A program made the translations under genes and the position numbers. This document shows, piece by piece, positions 1-7,332 of a stretch of 17,134 nt of DNA. The stretch comes from RGIG9079 sp964567845 (GTDB lineage: Bacteria > Bacteroidota > Bacteroidia > Bacteroidales > Marinifilaceae): assembly GCA_964567845.1 (NCBI GenBank), contig CAZMOG010000041.1, forward strand, positions 1 to 17,134. The letters run 5' to 3'. The stretch's first letter is position 1; every line of letters starts with the position of its first letter. Below the pieces are notes generated by a model, which saw nothing but the letters and a program-made list of their open reading frames with translations, did no database searches and was not told where the DNA came from.

Positions 1-108
1 TATCGTCCATGGCCAAACTGTATGATGAACTGGTTCCACAAGATTGATGTTTATTGTCCTGTTTGCCAGCGAGAGATTCAGAATACAATTGATTTATATA
101 CAAAGTAA
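1..108 (+). CDS. C-terminal tail of an unidentified protein (5' end outside window)
   Basis: The first frame is open from base 1 and ends at TAA 106-108, leaving 35 residues. The tail holds three cysteines, at local residues 7, 19 and 22. The last two form a CPVC pair, which looks like half of a zinc ribbon or knuckle, but too little is present to say that metal is bound. The stop lies 16 bases before cmk, so the gene is probably the upstream member of the same transcript. I do not recognise the family. The coding call rests only on the open frame, normal-looking residue composition and tight spacing to cmk. Confidence 0.5.
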   Translation, partial: YRPWPNCMMNWFHKIDVYCPVCQREIQNTIDLYTK

Positions 109-124
109 AATAGGCTGTTAAAGC

Positions 125-808
125 ATGGTTGTAGCAGTTGATGGATATTCATCAACCGGAAAGAGTACCGTTGCTAAGCTTGTTGCAAAGAAGTTAGGGC
201 TTATGTACATTGACACAGGTGCAATGTACAGAGCCGTAACTTATTTTGCTTTAAAGAGCAATTTGTTTAGCGGTGATAAGGTTGATGAGTTACGTTTAAA
301 GGAGTTGCTCCCGAGTGTCACAGTTTCGTTTATGGCTGAGCCCTCGACCGGTAAAAATATTACCTGTTTGAATGGTGAGTGTGTCGAGAGTGAGATTCGT
401 GGTATGGAGGTATCGAATAGAGTGAGTATCATTGCGGCTATTGGTTTTGTTCGTGAGTATTTGGTGGAACAACAGCAAGCAATGGGAAGGGTTGGCAATG
501 TCATAATGGATGGCAGGGATATAGGTACCGTTGTCTTCCCAAATGCCGAGGTGAAGTTCTTTATGACTGCCTCGCCCCGGGTAAGAGCAAAACGCAGATA
601 CGATGAGTTGGTTGCAAAGGGCGATAATGTTACATACGAGGAGGTTGAGAAGAATGTCTTGACTCGTGATTATATCGATACTCACCGCAATGTTAGTCCT
701 TTGGTACAGGCTTCCGATGCGATTGTTCTTGATAACGGCAATATGAGTATTGAGGAGAATGTTGATTTGATGGTAAAGTGCATAAAGGAGCGTTGTAATG
801 ATAATTGA
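125..808 (+). CDS. cmk: Cytidylate kinase
   Basis: This cytoplasmic enzyme transfers phosphate from ATP to CMP or dCMP, giving CDP or dCDP for nucleic acid and lipid precursor synthesis. The 227 residues match the usual length of bacterial CMP kinases. The P-loop is at residues 7-15 (GYSSTGKST, the form seen in Bacteroidota), followed by the IDTGAMYRA nucleotide-binding motif at about 29-37. The GRDIGT motif is at 130-135, and an arginine-rich LID stretch (RVRAKRRYDEL) lies near 152-162. An in-frame stop at 119-121 leaves ATG 125 as the only sensible start. The 3' end overlaps ispH by 11 bases, and the ispH ribosome site lies inside this gene. Assignment is secure by motif and length. Confidence 0.97.
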   Translation: MVVAVDGYSSTGKSTVAKLVAKKLGLMYIDTGAMYRAVTYFALKSNLFSGDKVDELRLKELLPSVTVSFMAEPSTGKNITCLNGECVESEIRGMEVSNRVSIIAAIGFVREYLVEQQQAMGRVGNVIMDGRDIGTVVFPNAEVKFFMTASPRVRAKRRYDELVAKGDNVTYEEVEKNVLTRDYIDTHRNVSPLVQASDAIVLDNGNMSIEENVDLMVKCIKERCNDN

Positions 809-1652
809 TATCGAGGATAATTCGGGCTTCTGTTTTGGTGTGGTAAATGCCATTACCAAGGCTGAATCGGAGTTGGCAAAAGGGGAGCTGTATTGTGTTG
901 GCGATATAGTTCACAATGACTCCGAGGTTGAGCGTTTGGCTGCAATGGGGTTGAAGACAATCTCGGTTCAGGATATGGCGACCATGTCGGGAAAGAGGGT
1001 GTTGTTTAGAGCTCATGGTGAGCCTCCTGCATCGTATGCCTTGGCGAATAGCCGCGGATTGGAGATTATCGATGCCTCGTGTCCGGTTGTCTTGAATTTG
1101 CAACGTGCAATCAAGCAGGCCTATGAAGAGATTAAGGAGTTGGGCGGTTTGGTTGTTATTTACGGAAAGCATGGTCATGCCGAGGTTATCGGCCTTGTTG
1201 GTCAAACCGATGGAAATGCTTTGGTTGTAGATAAACCTGATGATTTGAAAAACGTAGATTTTAATGTGCCTGTCAGATTGTTTTCGCAAACAACTCAAAG
1301 CCTTGAGGGGTTTAAAGAGTTGGCTGCAAAGATGAAGGAGTTGGGGGGCGATAATGTTAAGGTCTATGATACAATTTGCCGTAAGGTGGCAAACAGAATT
1401 CCGCAGGTAAGCAAGTTTGCTGCGGAGCACGATGTTCTTTTCTTTGTGAGTGGTGAGAAGAGTTCTAATGGTAAACAGCTGTATGAAGTATGCAAAGGGG
1501 TAAATCCTAACTCATATTTTGTGCAGAGTGCTGATGATATTGTGTTGTCGCAATTTGAAGGGGCTGAGCGAATTGGTATTTCAGGTGCCAACTCAACACC
1601 CAGAAGATTGATGGACGAGATTAAGTTGAAAATTGAAAAATGGCAAAAGTAA
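798..1652 (+). CDS. ispH: 4-hydroxy-3-methylbut-2-enyl diphosphate reductase (IspH/LytB)
   Basis: This is the final enzyme of the MEP isoprenoid pathway. It is an iron-sulfur reductase turning HMBPP into IPP and DMAPP. The three cluster-ligand cysteines are visible at C12 (GFCFGV), C95 (DASCPVV) and C194 (DTICRKV). Substrate-binding residues of the family are also present: H39, H73 (RAHGE), H127 with E129 (GHAEV), the threonines of SQTTQS near 163-168, SSN at 222-224 and S266 (ANSTP). The 284-residue length is normal. ATG 798 overlaps the end of cmk by 11 bases and is preceded by an AAGGAG sequence at 785-790, a good Shine-Dalgarno that supports this start. The 3' end overlaps pfkA by 13 bases, suggesting translational coupling. 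Confidence 0.97.
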   Translation: MIIDIEDNSGFCFGVVNAITKAESELAKGELYCVGDIVHNDSEVERLAAMGLKTISVQDMATMSGKRVLFRAHGEPPASYALANSRGLEIIDASCPVVLNLQRAIKQAYEEIKELGGLVVIYGKHGHAEVIGLVGQTDGNALVVDKPDDLKNVDFNVPVRLFSQTTQSLEGFKELAAKMKELGGDNVKVYDTICRKVANRIPQVSKFAAEHDVLFFVSGEKSSNGKQLYEVCKGVNPNSYFVQSADDIVLSQFEGAERIGISGANSTPRRLMDEIKLKIEKWQK

Positions 1653-2620
1653 GTAAGATTGGCGTTTTGACCTCGGGAGGTGACGCACCCGGAATGAATG
1701 CCGCTATTAGAGCGGTTGTAAGAACTGCAATTTATTATAAGTGCGAAGCATACGGTATTTATGGTGGTTATCAGGGTTTGATTAACGATGATATTCATCA
1801 AATGACTACCAGTCATGTAAGTAACATTATGCAGCGTGGAGGAACTATTTTGAAGACTGCAAGAAGTACCGAGTTTAAAACTCCCGAGGGACGTAAAAAG
1901 GCCTACGAGAATTTGAAGAAGCACGGTATTGATGCATTGGTTGTAATTGGTGGTGACGGTTCATTTACCGGAGCAAGAATATTTTCGCAAGAGTTTGATA
2001 TTCCAACTGTAGGAGTACCGGGAACCATTGATAACGATATGTTTGGAACCGACCACACCATTGGTTACGATACAGCAGTAAATACAGCAATGGAGGCTAT
2101 CGATAAGATTAAGGATACAGCAAGTGCTCACAACCGTCTTTTCTTTATCGAGGTAATGGGACGCGATGCAGGTTTTATTGCTTTAAGAACAGCAATTGCT
2201 ACCGGAGCCGAGGCTGTTTTGGTACCCGAGTTCAATGTTGAGACCGAGGATTTGGTGAAGAAGATTGCTCGTGATTACGATCCGACAAAGTCGAGCGGTA
2301 TTGTGATTGTTGCCGAGGGTGCGAAGTGTGGCGGTGCTTACGGAATTGCGCAGAAGGTTAAGGAGTTGCATCCGGAGTTCGAGGTGCGTTGCTCTGTTCT
2401 TGGATACCAGCAGCGTGGAGGAAGACCAACTCAGGCTGACCGTGTATTGGCAAGCCAGTTGGGAGTTGCTGCGGTTGATGCCCTTCTTGATGACCAAAAG
2501 AGTATAATGATTGGAATGGCTAACCGTGAAATTGTGCAGATTCCATTCAATAAGGTTGTTTTGAAGCGTAAGGGTCTTGACGAGTATCGCTTGAAGATGA
2601 TTGATATTTTGGCATTGTAA
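1640..2620 (+). CDS. pfkA: ATP-dependent 6-phosphofructokinase
   Basis: This glycolytic enzyme converts fructose 6-phosphate and ATP to fructose 1,6-bisphosphate and ADP. The 326 residues fit the short bacterial PfkA type. Visible motifs are GGDAPGMN at 13-20, GGDGS at 104-108, PGTIDND at 127-133 with the catalytic base at D131, MGRDAG at 173-178 and a QQRGGRPTQADR substrate/effector segment near 257-268. Glycine after GGD (GGDGS rather than GGDDS) points to ATP rather than pyrophosphate as phosphoryl donor, by the known family rule. Arginines 24 and 28 correspond to the allosteric-site arginines of classical PfkA. ATG 1640 overlaps ispH by 13 bases. No Shine-Dalgarno is evident, so translation may depend on coupling. 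Confidence 0.97.
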   Translation: MAKVSKIGVLTSGGDAPGMNAAIRAVVRTAIYYKCEAYGIYGGYQGLINDDIHQMTTSHVSNIMQRGGTILKTARSTEFKTPEGRKKAYENLKKHGIDALVVIGGDGSFTGARIFSQEFDIPTVGVPGTIDNDMFGTDHTIGYDTAVNTAMEAIDKIKDTASAHNRLFFIEVMGRDAGFIALRTAIATGAEAVLVPEFNVETEDLVKKIARDYDPTKSSGIVIVAEGAKCGGAYGIAQKVKELHPEFEVRCSVLGYQQRGGRPTQADRVLASQLGVAAVDALLDDQKSIMIGMANREIVQIPFNKVVLKRKGLDEYRLKMIDILAL

Positions 2621-2636
2621 CAGGGCCATTGTAAGG

Positions 2637-5027
2637 ATGTATGCCGAGGTTATCATACCGTTGTCGGTAAATGGAACATTTACCTATGAACTTCCCGCCG
2701 AGCTTTTAAATGAGGTTCGGGTGGGAAGTTTGGTATTGGTACCTTTTGCGGGAAGTAAGCGGTATGCAGCTCTGGTTGTGAAGATTCATGACCTGAAGCC
2801 CCAGGGGTTTCAGGTGAAGAGTATCGACGGAGTTGCCGATGACTCGGTTTTCTTTAGTGGTAAACATATTGAGTTTTTGAATTGGATTGCCGATTACTAC
2901 ATGGCAACTCCGGGCGATACTCTTCGTGCAGCTCTGCCGGTAGCGTTTCGTTTGGAGAGTGTCACCTATGTAATGGTATCGCCAAATATCGAACCGTTGG
3001 CGTGTGAGTTATCGGCGGCAGAGCAGCGAGTCATGAATGCGCTTTCCGATGGGAAGCCATACACAATTTCAGAGCTGCAGAAGTTAACGGGAATCAAGGG
3101 GATATTGCTTCATGTCAAGAGCCTTCTTGACCGTAACATAGTGGTGTTAAAGGAGCAGGTTGATCCTCTCTTTAAGCCTAAAAGTGAAAAGTGGTTGACC
3201 TTAACGGAACCCGTAAACGATGAGTTGCTATATCTGCTAAAACGTGCCACATCGCAACTTGCGGTATTGAAACTCTTTGCCGATAGTGGTAGAGATTCAA
3301 TCCCAAAATCGGAGTTGACGCAGTATGCTGCAGCCGTTCGTGAACTGATAAAGAGAGATATTCTTTTTGTCGAAGAGCGTTCGGTTGAACCGACAGAACT
3401 GTGCGAAGAGTGCCACAAATCCAGCACATTAAACCCTGCTCAACAAGAAGCTCTGACAAAAATCAGCGAGCTGTATGGTGAATTTAGCAGTGTACTTCTG
3501 CACGGAGTGACCTCGTCCGGAAAGACCGAGATATACATAAAGCTTATCGAGCAGACAATTGCGCGTGGAGAGCAGGCACTATTTATGTTGCCCGAGATAG
3601 CCCTGACCATTCAAATAATTCAGCGTTTGAAAAGGGTATTTGGTAACCGTGTCGGAATTTATCACTCGGGAATGTCCGACAGAGCCAGGGCAGAGTTGTG
3701 GCGTAAACAGTGTAGCAACGAGCCGTATAGTGTTATTTTAGGTGTGCGTTCGTCGCTATTCTTGCCATTCAGAAACTTAGGTCTGGTTATTGTCGATGAG
3801 GAGCATGACACCTCGTATAAACAGCGTGAGCCAAGTCCAAGATATAATGGACGCGATGCCGCACTTATGCTGGCAAAGATTCATGGAGCAAAAAGCCTGT
3901 TGGGTTCTGCAACACCCTCGTTAGAGAGCTATAAAAATGCCCTTTCCGGGAAATTCGGATTGTGCGAATTAAATGTACGTCATGGCGATTTTCAAATGCC
4001 TGAAATTCGTTTGGCCAACCTTGCCGATGCACGACATCGCAAAATAATGAAGGGTAGTTTTACCCCAATGCTTCTATCGGAAATGGAGCGCGTTTTGATG
4101 AGTGGAGGTCAGGTTATTCTTTTTCAGAATAGGCGAGGTTTCTCGACTTTCGTAAGGTGTAATGAGTGTGGTCATGTGCCTCAATGTCCGGCTTGCGATG
4201 TGAGTTTGACCTATTACAAGGGTGATAACCGCATGATGTGCAGATATTGTGGCAGAATATTTCCGATTGAGACCCACTGCAAAAACTGCTCAACAGGTCA
4301 TTATAAACAGGGAAGGGCAGGAACAGAGAAGATAGAGGAGGAGATTGCAACCCTCTTCCCTGGATATATGGTTGATAGAATCGATACCGATTCCATGAGC
4401 AACAAGGGGCGTTTTCGCGAATCAATTGCCAACTTTCAGAGTGGAAAGACCAAAATATTGGTCGGTACGCAAATGATTGCCAAAGGATTGGATTTTGGTG
4501 GTGTGAAATTGGTAGGCGTTATTGATGCGGACTCGTTAATCCATTTGCCTGATTTCCGTGCAGAGGAGCGGGCCTTTTCGCAACTATTGCAAGTATCGGG
4601 ACGCTGTGGACGGCGTGGCAATGATGGAGTGGTGGTAATTCAAACTTCGGAACCGGAAAGAGTGCTGTTCGAGTGGTTGAAATGTACCGATTATGAATCT
4701 ATGTTTCACGCACTTGCAATTGAGCGTAAAGAGTTTAACTATCCCCCTTTTACAAAGGCAATAGGAGTTGAACTACGCCATAAAGATCAGTCGGTTGTTC
4801 GTACTGAGGCAAATAGGGTTGCCGCCTTTCTAAGGAGCCGTTTGGGAGTTGAGAGTGTTGAGGGACCGGCAGAACCCGATGTGTCGAGAATTGGTTTGAT
4901 GTATAGAGTGACAATGCTATTGAAACTCACTGATTATAACCAATTTGTGCATGCGAAAATGTGCCTTAAGGCATATTATGAAAAAAGTGACAAAAATTTA
5001 AGAGTTATAATAGATATAGACACATAG
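2637..5027 (+). CDS. priA: Primosomal protein N' (replication restart helicase PriA)
   Basis: PriA is a 3'-to-5' DNA helicase that recognises stalled forks and reloads the replisome. From ATG 2637 the protein has 796 residues, normal for Bacteroidota. The N-terminal 3'-DNA-end binding domain covers about 1-105 and is followed by a winged-helix-like part. The helicase core has Walker A GVTSSGKT (290-297), DEEHD (387-391) and GSATPSLES (423-431). Eight zinc-binding cysteines follow at 508, 511, 517, 520, 535, 538, 548 and 551, then GTQMIAKGLDF (610-620) and QVSGRCGRRG (652-661). An upstream in-frame ATG at 2601 would add 12 residues and overlap pfkA. I prefer 2637 because family members begin just before the VIIPL...TFTY motif, and this leaves a 16-base gap after pfkA. 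Confidence 0.96.
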   Translation: MYAEVIIPLSVNGTFTYELPAELLNEVRVGSLVLVPFAGSKRYAALVVKIHDLKPQGFQVKSIDGVADDSVFFSGKHIEFLNWIADYYMATPGDTLRAALPVAFRLESVTYVMVSPNIEPLACELSAAEQRVMNALSDGKPYTISELQKLTGIKGILLHVKSLLDRNIVVLKEQVDPLFKPKSEKWLTLTEPVNDELLYLLKRATSQLAVLKLFADSGRDSIPKSELTQYAAAVRELIKRDILFVEERSVEPTELCEECHKSSTLNPAQQEALTKISELYGEFSSVLLHGVTSSGKTEIYIKLIEQTIARGEQALFMLPEIALTIQIIQRLKRVFGNRVGIYHSGMSDRARAELWRKQCSNEPYSVILGVRSSLFLPFRNLGLVIVDEEHDTSYKQREPSPRYNGRDAALMLAKIHGAKSLLGSATPSLESYKNALSGKFGLCELNVRHGDFQMPEIRLANLADARHRKIMKGSFTPMLLSEMERVLMSGGQVILFQNRRGFSTFVRCNECGHVPQCPACDVSLTYYKGDNRMMCRYCGRIFPIETHCKNCSTGHYKQGRAGTEKIEEEIATLFPGYMVDRIDTDSMSNKGRFRESIANFQSGKTKILVGTQMIAKGLDFGGVKLVGVIDADSLIHLPDFRAEERAFSQLLQVSGRCGRRGNDGVVVIQTSEPERVLFEWLKCTDYESMFHALAIERKEFNYPPFTKAIGVELRHKDQSVVRTEANRVAAFLRSRLGVESVEGPAEPDVSRIGLMYRVTMLLKLTDYNQFVHAKMCLKAYYEKSDKNLRVIIDIDT

Positions 5028-5042
5028 TAATTATAGTAGAGT

Positions 5043-5333
5043 ATGGAATTTGTAATCTATTTGCTATTTGCAATATTCTTGGTGCTCTTTTATAAAAGGG
5101 CAAGCAAGGGGTTTCTAATGAATGAAAAGCGCAGGCCGCTTTTTATTTTAGAGTTAGTTTTGCTTTTGGGGGCAACAATTTACTCGCTACCTGTCGTATA
5201 TAACAATGTCATGACGGATATTCAGGCTTCAAGATTGTCGCCTATAACCGCTATGAGAGTATTGTTGATTATAATTGCACTATTTATTTTGGTATCTTGT
5301 GTAAAATTATTTACAAAGAAGGGTAATAAATAG
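5043..5333 (+). CDS. Small three-helix membrane protein of unknown function
   Basis: The product has 96 residues and I do not recognise the family. Three hydrophobic segments are clear, at about residues 3-17, 33-51 and 70-88. They are separated by a basic loop (RASKGFLMNEKRRP) and a polar loop with several serines and threonines, and the C-terminus is basic (KLFTKKGNK). The positive-inside rule would place the first loop and the C-terminus in the cytoplasm, but three helices make a simple assignment uncertain. The gene starts 15 bases after priA and ends just before the inverted repeat and promoter of the bat operon, so it is probably the last gene of the cmk-priA transcript. Codon use looks like that of its neighbours, which supports a real gene. 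Confidence 0.7.
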   Translation: MEFVIYLLFAIFLVLFYKRASKGFLMNEKRRPLFILELVLLLGATIYSLPVVYNNVMTDIQASRLSPITAMRVLLIIIALFILVSCVKLFTKKGNK

Positions 5334-5368
5334 TAATTTTAACAAATATTGAGTCTTCAATTTCACAT

Positions 5369-5391
5369 TTTTAACGCTCTAAACGTTAAAA
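5369..5391. repeat. 8-bp perfect inverted repeat upstream of the bat operon promoter
   Basis: TTTTAACG (5369-5376) is matched by CGTTAAAA (5384-5391) across a 7-base spacer. The right arm overlaps the place where the -33 element of the following promoter should lie. This suits an operator for a dimeric regulator. As a terminator it is weak: the stem has only two G-C pairs and no T run follows on the + strand. The role is inferred. Confidence 0.45.
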
Positions 5392-5415
5392 TATAGGACG
5401 ATAGTAGTACTTTTG
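5385..5415 (+). promoter_or_regulatory. Putative Bacteroidota promoter of the moxR-bat operon
   Basis: TACTTTTG at 5408-5415 matches the Bacteroidota -7 consensus TAnnTTTG exactly. About 18-20 bases upstream, GTTAAA (5385-5390) is a weak -33 element, poorer than the TTTG consensus. Transcription would begin near 5420, leaving a leader of roughly 20 bases before ATG 5441. The position fits a 107-base gap after the previous gene. The weak -33 overlapping an inverted repeat suggests regulated rather than constitutive use, which is an inference. Confidence 0.55.
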
Positions 5416-5440
5416 GGGGTAAAATAAAAGTATAAACATA

Positions 5441-6433
5441 ATGGATACAGTAGATATTAAAGAACTTAACGAGCGAATCCGCCAAGAGAGCGCATTTGTC
5501 GATTTGATTACAATGGAGATGAACCGTGTAATTGTCGGTCAAAAACATCTGGTCGAGGATCTTCTGATAGGTTTGCTGGCCGATGGTCACTTGCTTCTTG
5601 AGGGTGTACCCGGATTGGCAAAGACGTTGGCAATCAATACACTTGCCAATACTGTTAATGCTAAATTCAACAGAATACAGTTCACTCCCGATCTTTTGCC
5701 TGCCGATGTGTTGGGTACAATGATCTATTCTCAGAAGAACGAGGAGTTTATTGTCAAGAAGGGACCAATCTTCGCAAACTTTATTCTTGCCGACGAGATT
5801 AACCGTGCTCCGGCAAAGGTTCAATCCGCTCTTCTTGAGGCAATGCAGGAGCGTCAGATTACCATTGGCGATAATACATACAAACTTGACGAGCCGTTCC
5901 TTGTAATGGCAACCCAGAACCCAATCGAGCAAGAGGGTACATATCCGCTTCCCGAGGCTCAGGTTGACCGTTTCATGTTGAAAGTGGTTGTTGACTATCC
6001 GAAACGTGAAGAGGAGAAGAGCATTATTCGTCAGAATCTTGGAGCCGAGTTCCCAAAGGCAAAGGCAGTGGTAACTCCACAGGATATTATCCGTGCAAGA
6101 GCCGTTGTTAAAGAGGTTTACATGGATGAGAAGATTGAAAAATATATCGTTGATATTGTCTATGCAACCCGTTATCCCGCTGAGTGCGGATTGGAGAAGT
6201 TGGCCGGAATGATTGCCTACGGAGGTTCACCACGTGCAAGTATCAGTTTGGCAAAGGCAGCTAAGGCTTACGCATTCATCAAGCGTCGTGGTTATGTAAT
6301 TCCCGAGGATATACGAGCTGTATGTCAGGATGTATTGCGCCACAGAATAGGCTTGACCTACGAGGCTGAGGCAAACAATATTACTGCCGAGGAGATTATC
6401 AACGAGGTTTTGAATGCTGTTGAGGTACCATAA
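5441..6433 (+). CDS. moxR: MoxR-family AAA+ ATPase
   Basis: This is an AAA+ chaperone-like ATPase of the MoxR group, usually encoded beside von Willebrand A proteins that it is thought to help fold, load or remodel with ATP. Residue motifs are Walker A GVPGLAKT (55-62), Walker B ILADEIN (115-121), sensor 1 in ATQNP (157-161) and the PEAQVDRF segment (171-178) with the candidate arginine finger R177. A GSPRAS sensor-2 segment is in the C-terminal lid. The 330-residue length is normal, and no signal peptide is present, so it is cytoplasmic. It is the first gene of the bat operon, 25 bases after the -7 box, and is followed 10 bases later by the DUF58 gene. The same order is known from the Bacteroides fragilis aerotolerance locus. 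Confidence 0.93.
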   Translation: MDTVDIKELNERIRQESAFVDLITMEMNRVIVGQKHLVEDLLIGLLADGHLLLEGVPGLAKTLAINTLANTVNAKFNRIQFTPDLLPADVLGTMIYSQKNEEFIVKKGPIFANFILADEINRAPAKVQSALLEAMQERQITIGDNTYKLDEPFLVMATQNPIEQEGTYPLPEAQVDRFMLKVVVDYPKREEEKSIIRQNLGAEFPKAKAVVTPQDIIRARAVVKEVYMDEKIEKYIVDIVYATRYPAECGLEKLAGMIAYGGSPRASISLAKAAKAYAFIKRRGYVIPEDIRAVCQDVLRHRIGLTYEAEANNITAEEIINEVLNAVEVP

Positions 6434-6443
6434 AGATTAAAAC

Positions 6444-7316
6444 ATGGAGACATCGGAGCTACTTGCAAAGGTACGAAAGGTTGAAATTAAGACCCGAGGA
6501 CTTTCAAGCAATATATTCGCAGGAGAGTATCACTCTGCTTTTAAGGGGCGAGGTATGACCTTTAGTGAGGTTCGTGCCTACCAATATGGCGATGATATTC
6601 GAAATATTGACTGGAATGTCACTGCTCGCCACGGACAACCATACGTTAAGGTGTTCGAGGAGGAGCGTGAATTGACGGTTATGTTGCTTGTCGATGTAAG
6701 TTCATCTGGAAATTTCGGAACTGTCTCTAAGTGGAAAAAGGAGCTGATGACCGAGATAGGTGCAGTTTTGGCCTTCTCGGCAATTCAGAATAATGATAAG
6801 ATTGGAGTTCTGTTCTTCTCGGACAAGGTTGAGAAATTTATTCCTCCTAAAAAGGGAAGAACCCACATTCTGCACATCATTCGTGAGTTAATCGATTTTA
6901 CTCCGGAGAGTCATGGTACAGATATTCAGGCGGCATTGGAGTATATCACAAACTCAATCAAAAAGCGCTGTACCTGTTTTATCATGTCTGACTTTATCGA
7001 TGATAAGGATTTCAGCAAGACCCTTGCAATTGCAAACCGTAAACACGATGTGGTTGCGTTGAAGGTATATGATCCGCGTGAAGCCGAATTGCCACCGGTG
7101 GGAATGGTCTATTTGACCGACTCAGAAACCGGTGAAAAGATGTGGATTGACACAATGGACAAAAAACTTAGAGATTCGTATAAATACCTGTACATGAAGC
7201 GCGATGCTGAATTACAGGCTGTGTTTAAGAAATCGGGAGTCGATTTTGCAACAATCGCAACCGATAAGGATTATGTAAAGGCGTTAATCTCTTTATTCAA
7301 ACGAAGAGGAGCGTAG
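6444..7316 (+). CDS. DUF58 / von Willebrand A-like protein, MoxR partner
   Basis: The 290-residue protein has the DUF58 signature at about 35-75: FKGRGMTF, then SEVRAYQYGDD, IRNIDWN and YVKVFEEERE. A von Willebrand A fold follows, with its metal-site residues visible: DVSSS (D84, S86, S88), T159 in HGTD and D183 in MSDF. There is no signal peptide or transmembrane helix, so it probably acts on the cytoplasmic side with MoxR. It lies 10 bases after moxR and 16 bases before the next gene. The intact MIDAS implies binding of a divalent cation and a protein ligand. The ligand is not known, and its role in the Bat complex is inferred from operon position. Confidence 0.9.
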   Translation: METSELLAKVRKVEIKTRGLSSNIFAGEYHSAFKGRGMTFSEVRAYQYGDDIRNIDWNVTARHGQPYVKVFEEERELTVMLLVDVSSSGNFGTVSKWKKELMTEIGAVLAFSAIQNNDKIGVLFFSDKVEKFIPPKKGRTHILHIIRELIDFTPESHGTDIQAALEYITNSIKKRCTCFIMSDFIDDKDFSKTLAIANRKHDVVALKVYDPREAELPPVGMVYLTDSETGEKMWIDTMDKKLRDSYKYLYMKRDAELQAVFKKSGVDFATIATDKDYVKALISLFKRRGA

Positions 7317-7332
7317 AAAACGTAAAGTGTAT

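Noticed and set aside
693..1430. Long minus-strand open frame (245 residues) across cmk and ispH
   Set aside because: It lies wholly antisense to two clearly identified enzymes and shows no recognisable motif; its residue composition is typical of a shadow frame.
2601..2636. Upstream ATG 2601 as the priA start
   Set aside because: It would overlap pfkA by 20 bases and add 12 residues (MIFWHCNRAIVR) unlike the usual PriA N-terminus.
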